A stretch of 36,672 nucleotides of DNA. Origin: Salinicola lusitanus (GTDB lineage Bacteria; Pseudomonadota; Gammaproteobacteria; Pseudomonadales; Halomonadaceae). Below are positions 34,351 to 36,672 of this stretch, piece by piece. Position 1 is the stretch's first letter, and each line of letters starts with the position of its first letter. Made by a program: the position numbers and the translations under genes. The notes beneath the pieces are model-generated. The model ran no database searches, was not told the DNA's origin, and saw only the letters and a program-made list of their open reading frames with translations. Location: positions 539,903 to 576,574 of the forward strand of contig NZ_PZJM01000009.1 in assembly GCF_003206045.1 (NCBI RefSeq). The letters run 5' to 3'.

Positions 34351-34767
34351 ATGGACAAGACCTTCGTTGTTGCTGCCGACGCATCCCGCGCGCGTATCTT
34401 CGCCCTGGAGGCTCGGGTGCTGCGTGAAATCGAGACACTGACGCATCCGGAGTCCCGGCTGCATACGGGGGATCTGCGCACGGGAGGCGAGGGGGCGGTC
34501 ACTTCCGGGCCCAGTCAGCGTCAAACCGGCAACGACAATGCCACCTCGGAGAAACAGGCGATGTTTTTCGCCAAGGAGGTCGCCGGCTACCTGCGCAAAG
34601 CGAGAACCCAGGGCAAGGCCGACAAGTTCGTGTTGATTGCCGCGCCACAGTTCCTGGGCCATCTGCGCGACAAGCTCGACAAGCCAACGCTCGACTGCGT
34701 GGTCCAGACGCTCGACAAGGACCTCTCGAAAGCCAACGAGGACGAGATCATCAGCAAGCTCGATTGA
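34351..34767 (+). CDS. Host attachment protein family (PF10116-type)
   Basis: A 138-residue soluble protein. The start MDKTFVVAADASRARIF and the middle SEKQAMFFAKEVAGYL with the Leu-rich APQFLGHLRDKL stretch (about 91-102) fit the Host_attach family first named in plant-associated bacteria. The fold resembles a release-factor-1-like ribonuclease-H superfamily core, and the true function is not settled; adhesion should not be assumed. The ATG at 34351 is supported by AGGAGAGAG. It appears to be a single gene after the aap operon terminator. Confidence 0.83.
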   Translation: MDKTFVVAADASRARIFALEARVLREIETLTHPESRLHTGDLRTGGEGAVTSGPSQRQTGNDNATSEKQAMFFAKEVAGYLRKARTQGKADKFVLIAAPQFLGHLRDKLDKPTLDCVVQTLDKDLSKANEDEIISKLD

Positions 34768-34797
34768 TCCTCGATCAGGGCCGACGATGACTCTCTG

Positions 34798-35724
34798 TCA
34801 GGGGATCGTCGGCAGGTCGATCTCGTCGCTGCGCTGAATGCCGGTTGTCATCTCGCGACACAGGCGCAGGAACTCGCGCATGCCGGTCGTCAGGTATTTC
34901 TGACGATGCCAGATGAAGGCGAAGCGGCGGGAAAGATCCAGCTCCGGTGTCGCGATCGGCACCAGGCTGCCGCGTCGGAAAGCGTCTCTCAGCGCCAGGC
35001 GAGAGACGCAGCCGATGCCGAGACCGGACTCCACGGCGCGCTTGATCCCTTCGGTATGCTCCAGTTCGAGCAGAATATTGAAACGCCCTCGGCGGTGACG
35101 CATGGCATGTTCCAGCGTCCGACGCGTGCCTGAACCCACTTCGCGCATGATCCACGCCTCGCGCAGCAGCCGTTCGATATCGGCGCTGCCCTCGGCGGCC
35201 AGCGGGTGGCGTGGCGAGCAGAACACGGTCAGGTCGTCATCGATCCACGGCTGAATGACGATGTCGTCGTGCTGGCAGTCACCCTCGATCAGGCCCAGGT
35301 CCAGCTCATGCAGCGCGATGCGCTCGACGATGGAGGCGGTGTTGCGGACGTGCAGCCGGACCCGGCTTTCCGGGTAGCGCTGCATGAAATCGCTGATCAA
35401 CAGTGTCGCCAGGTAATTGCCGATCGTCAGCGTCGCGCCCACCTCCAGCGAGCTGATACCGCTCTGGCCCTGCAGCAGTTCCTCGATCTCCTCGCCGCGA
35501 TCCAGTAGCGCGACCGCCTTGGGCAGCAGTTGAAAGCCCAGCGCATTCAGCTTGAGGCGCTTGCCGAGCCGATCCAGCAGTTGGCAGTCGAACTGTCTTT
35601 CCAGTTCCGCCAACGCGGTACTCGTTGCCGACTGCGACATCGACAGAGTCTGCGCGGCCCGAGATACGCTCTGATGCTGGGCAATCGCCACGAAAACCTC
35701 GAGCTGTCGCAGGGTGTAGCGCAT
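34798..35724 (-). CDS. finR: LysR family regulator, FinR-like
   Basis: A 308-residue LysR-type regulator: N-terminal winged helix-turn-helix (about 1-60, with QSVSRAAQTLSMSQSATSTAL), linker helix, and a two-lobe effector domain (about 90-300). It is divergent from fpr across a 152-base gap, the arrangement of Pseudomonas FinR, which activates fpr under oxidative and osmotic stress. The name rests on this gene order and family, not on a measured match. Confidence 0.8.
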   Translation of the reverse strand: MRYTLRQLEVFVAIAQHQSVSRAAQTLSMSQSATSTALAELERQFDCQLLDRLGKRLKLNALGFQLLPKAVALLDRGEEIEELLQGQSGISSLEVGATLTIGNYLATLLISDFMQRYPESRVRLHVRNTASIVERIALHELDLGLIEGDCQHDDIVIQPWIDDDLTVFCSPRHPLAAEGSADIERLLREAWIMREVGSGTRRTLEHAMRHRRGRFNILLELEHTEGIKRAVESGLGIGCVSRLALRDAFRRGSLVPIATPELDLSRRFAFIWHRQKYLTTGMREFLRLCREMTTGIQRSDEIDLPTIP

Positions 35725-35748
35725 GAGTTGCGGCCCTTATCGATTTTA

Positions 35749-35765
35749 TGGATATAGGATATCCA
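35749..35765. promoter_or_regulatory. Candidate FinR operator
   Basis: TGGATAT-AGG-ATATCCA (35749-35765) is a perfect 7-bp inverted repeat with a 3-base centre, in the AT-rich gap between finR and fpr. It lies 25 bases from the finR start, where an autoregulating LysR protein would be expected to bind. It has the T/A dyad character of LysR boxes. Confidence 0.55.
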
Positions 35766-35876
35766 AATAATCCACTTAACAGAATACCTACGCTTTCTTA
35801 TAGTCGTCACATCTACTCGGCATCCCGTTTATGCCTTTTCGCTATTATTGATTAACGTCATCGCAAGGAGCCGGTC

Positions 35877-36653
35877 ATGAGCAAATTTGCGCTGGAAGAA
35901 GTCTTGAGCGTTCACCACTGGAACGACACCCTGTTCAGCTTCCGGACCACGCGTGAGCGCAGCCTGCGCTTCAAGAACGGGCAGTTCGTGATGATCGGCC
36001 TGGAAGTGAACGGCAAGCCGTTGGTGCGTGCCTACTCCGTCGCCAGCCCCAATTACGAAGACCACCTGGAGTTCTTCAGCATCAAGGTCCAGGACGGTCC
36101 GCTGACGTCGCGCCTGCAGCATCTCAAGGTCGGCGACCAGATCATGGTCAGCCGCAAGCCCACGGGTACGCTGGTCTGCGACGATCTGCTGCCGGGGCGC
36201 AATCTCTACATGCTCTCCACTGGCACTGGCCTTGCGCCGTTCATGAGCCTGATCCAGGATCCCGAGGTTTACGAGCGTTACGAGAAGGTCGTGCTGATCC
36301 ACGGCGTGCGTACCGTCAGCGAACTGGCCTATGCGGACTTCATCTCCAAGGAGCTGCCGGCACACGAGTACCTGGGCGACGAGATTCGCGACAAGCTGGT
36401 CTACTACCCGACGGTGACCCGTGAGGAATTTCATACCATGGGCCGTCTGACCGACCATATCCGCAGTGGCAAGCTGGTCGAGGATACCGGCCTGCCGCCG
36501 CTGGATCCGAAACAGGACCGGGCCATGATCTGCGGCAGCCCGGCGATGCTCGAGGAGACCAGCGAGCTGCTCGACGAACTCGGATTTGCCATCTCGCCGC
36601 GCATGGGCGAGCCGGGCGATTACGTCATCGAGCGGGCCTTTGTCGAAAAGTAA
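35877..36653 (+). CDS. fpr: Ferredoxin--NADP+ reductase
   Basis: A 258-residue flavoenzyme that moves electrons between NADPH and ferredoxin or flavodoxin. The FAD motif RAYS is at 51-54, the NADP loop STGTGLAPF at 114-122, and the C-terminal ICGSPAML motif near 221 is present. The tail ends VEK, as in the Pseudomonas FprA class that lacks the aromatic C-terminal residue of E. coli Fpr. AAGGAG precedes the ATG. Divergent from finR; expected to be induced by oxidative stress. Confidence 0.96.
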   Translation: MSKFALEEVLSVHHWNDTLFSFRTTRERSLRFKNGQFVMIGLEVNGKPLVRAYSVASPNYEDHLEFFSIKVQDGPLTSRLQHLKVGDQIMVSRKPTGTLVCDDLLPGRNLYMLSTGTGLAPFMSLIQDPEVYERYEKVVLIHGVRTVSELAYADFISKELPAHEYLGDEIRDKLVYYPTVTREEFHTMGRLTDHIRSGKLVEDTGLPPLDPKQDRAMICGSPAMLEETSELLDELGFAISPRMGEPGDYVIERAFVEK

Positions 36654-36672
36654 GGTCGAAAAGTAAGGTCGA
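36642..36672 (+). repeat. 13-bp tandem duplication spanning the fpr stop codon
   Basis: GTCGAAAAGTAAG occurs at 36642-36654 and again at 36655-36667, and GTCGA (36668-36672) begins a third copy at the window edge. The first copy encodes the last residues (Val-Glu-Lys) and stop of fpr. The true number of copies is unknown because the window ends here. Confidence 0.9.

Overview
The window reads as chromosomal DNA of a high-GC gammaproteobacterium, most likely Halomonadaceae (Halomonas/Salinicola-like). The support is an E. coli-numbered SerA and RibA, an xseB-ispA-dxs cluster, a Pseudomonas/Halomonas-style divergent finR/fpr pair, GC-rich codon use and a DUF481 outer-membrane protein. The genus is an inference. 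No tRNA, rRNA, CRISPR array, insertion sequence or phage gene was seen; gene density is high and the gene content is ordinary and mostly intact.

Region 1 (35-10003) is a coherent amino-acid, probably D-amino-acid, scavenging island. It holds a sodium/solute symporter, a RidA-family enamine/imine deaminase, an N-acyl-D-amino-acid deacylase and an RpiR-type regulator (one leftward block). Next come a four-gene polar amino-acid ABC importer (leftward) and a divergent IclR-type regulator followed by a fold-type III PLP D-serine/D-threonine dehydratase-like enzyme (rightward). The expected logic is import, removal of the N-acyl group, elimination of the amino group by the dehydratase, and clearance of the reactive enamine/imine by RidA. 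Two tandem palindromes lie between the ABC importer and the IclR gene.

Region 2 (10004-14725) has a terminator-ended structured transcript candidate (about 10090-10273), a DUF481 outer-membrane protein, a leftward SDR dehydrogenase, a TonB-dependent receptor and a tiny lipoprotein. Region 3 (14753-20327) is housekeeping: serA leftward, then xseB-ispA-dxs-djlA rightward for isoprenoid precursor supply plus a co-chaperone. Region 4 (20428-26346) holds an orphan methyltransferase-like gene, a TetR/paired-SMR efflux module, a DUF421 membrane protein, a multidrug-type ABC exporter divergent from soxR across a near-perfect SoxR box, and a hemolysin III family protein.

Region 5 (26508-29259) has ribA leftward and hemE with two overlapping small genes (a DCC/DUF393 thiol protein and a VanZ-like protein) rightward. 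Region 6 (29319-34274) is a general L-amino-acid ABC importer (aapJQMP) followed by a second ridA-like gene. An NtrC-type enhancer and a canonical sigma-54 promoter precede it, so it is probably switched on by nitrogen limitation. Region 7 (34351-36672) has a host-attachment-family protein, a FinR-like LysR regulator and the divergent fpr ferredoxin-NADP reductase; the fpr stop codon lies inside a 13-bp tandem duplication that runs to the window edge.

Nothing here is a clearly unprecedented system. The best leads are the SoxR-box-to-ABC-exporter link, the D-amino-acid island with its tandem operators, the structured RNA at 10090-10273 and the sigma-54/NtrC control of an aap-ridA operon.
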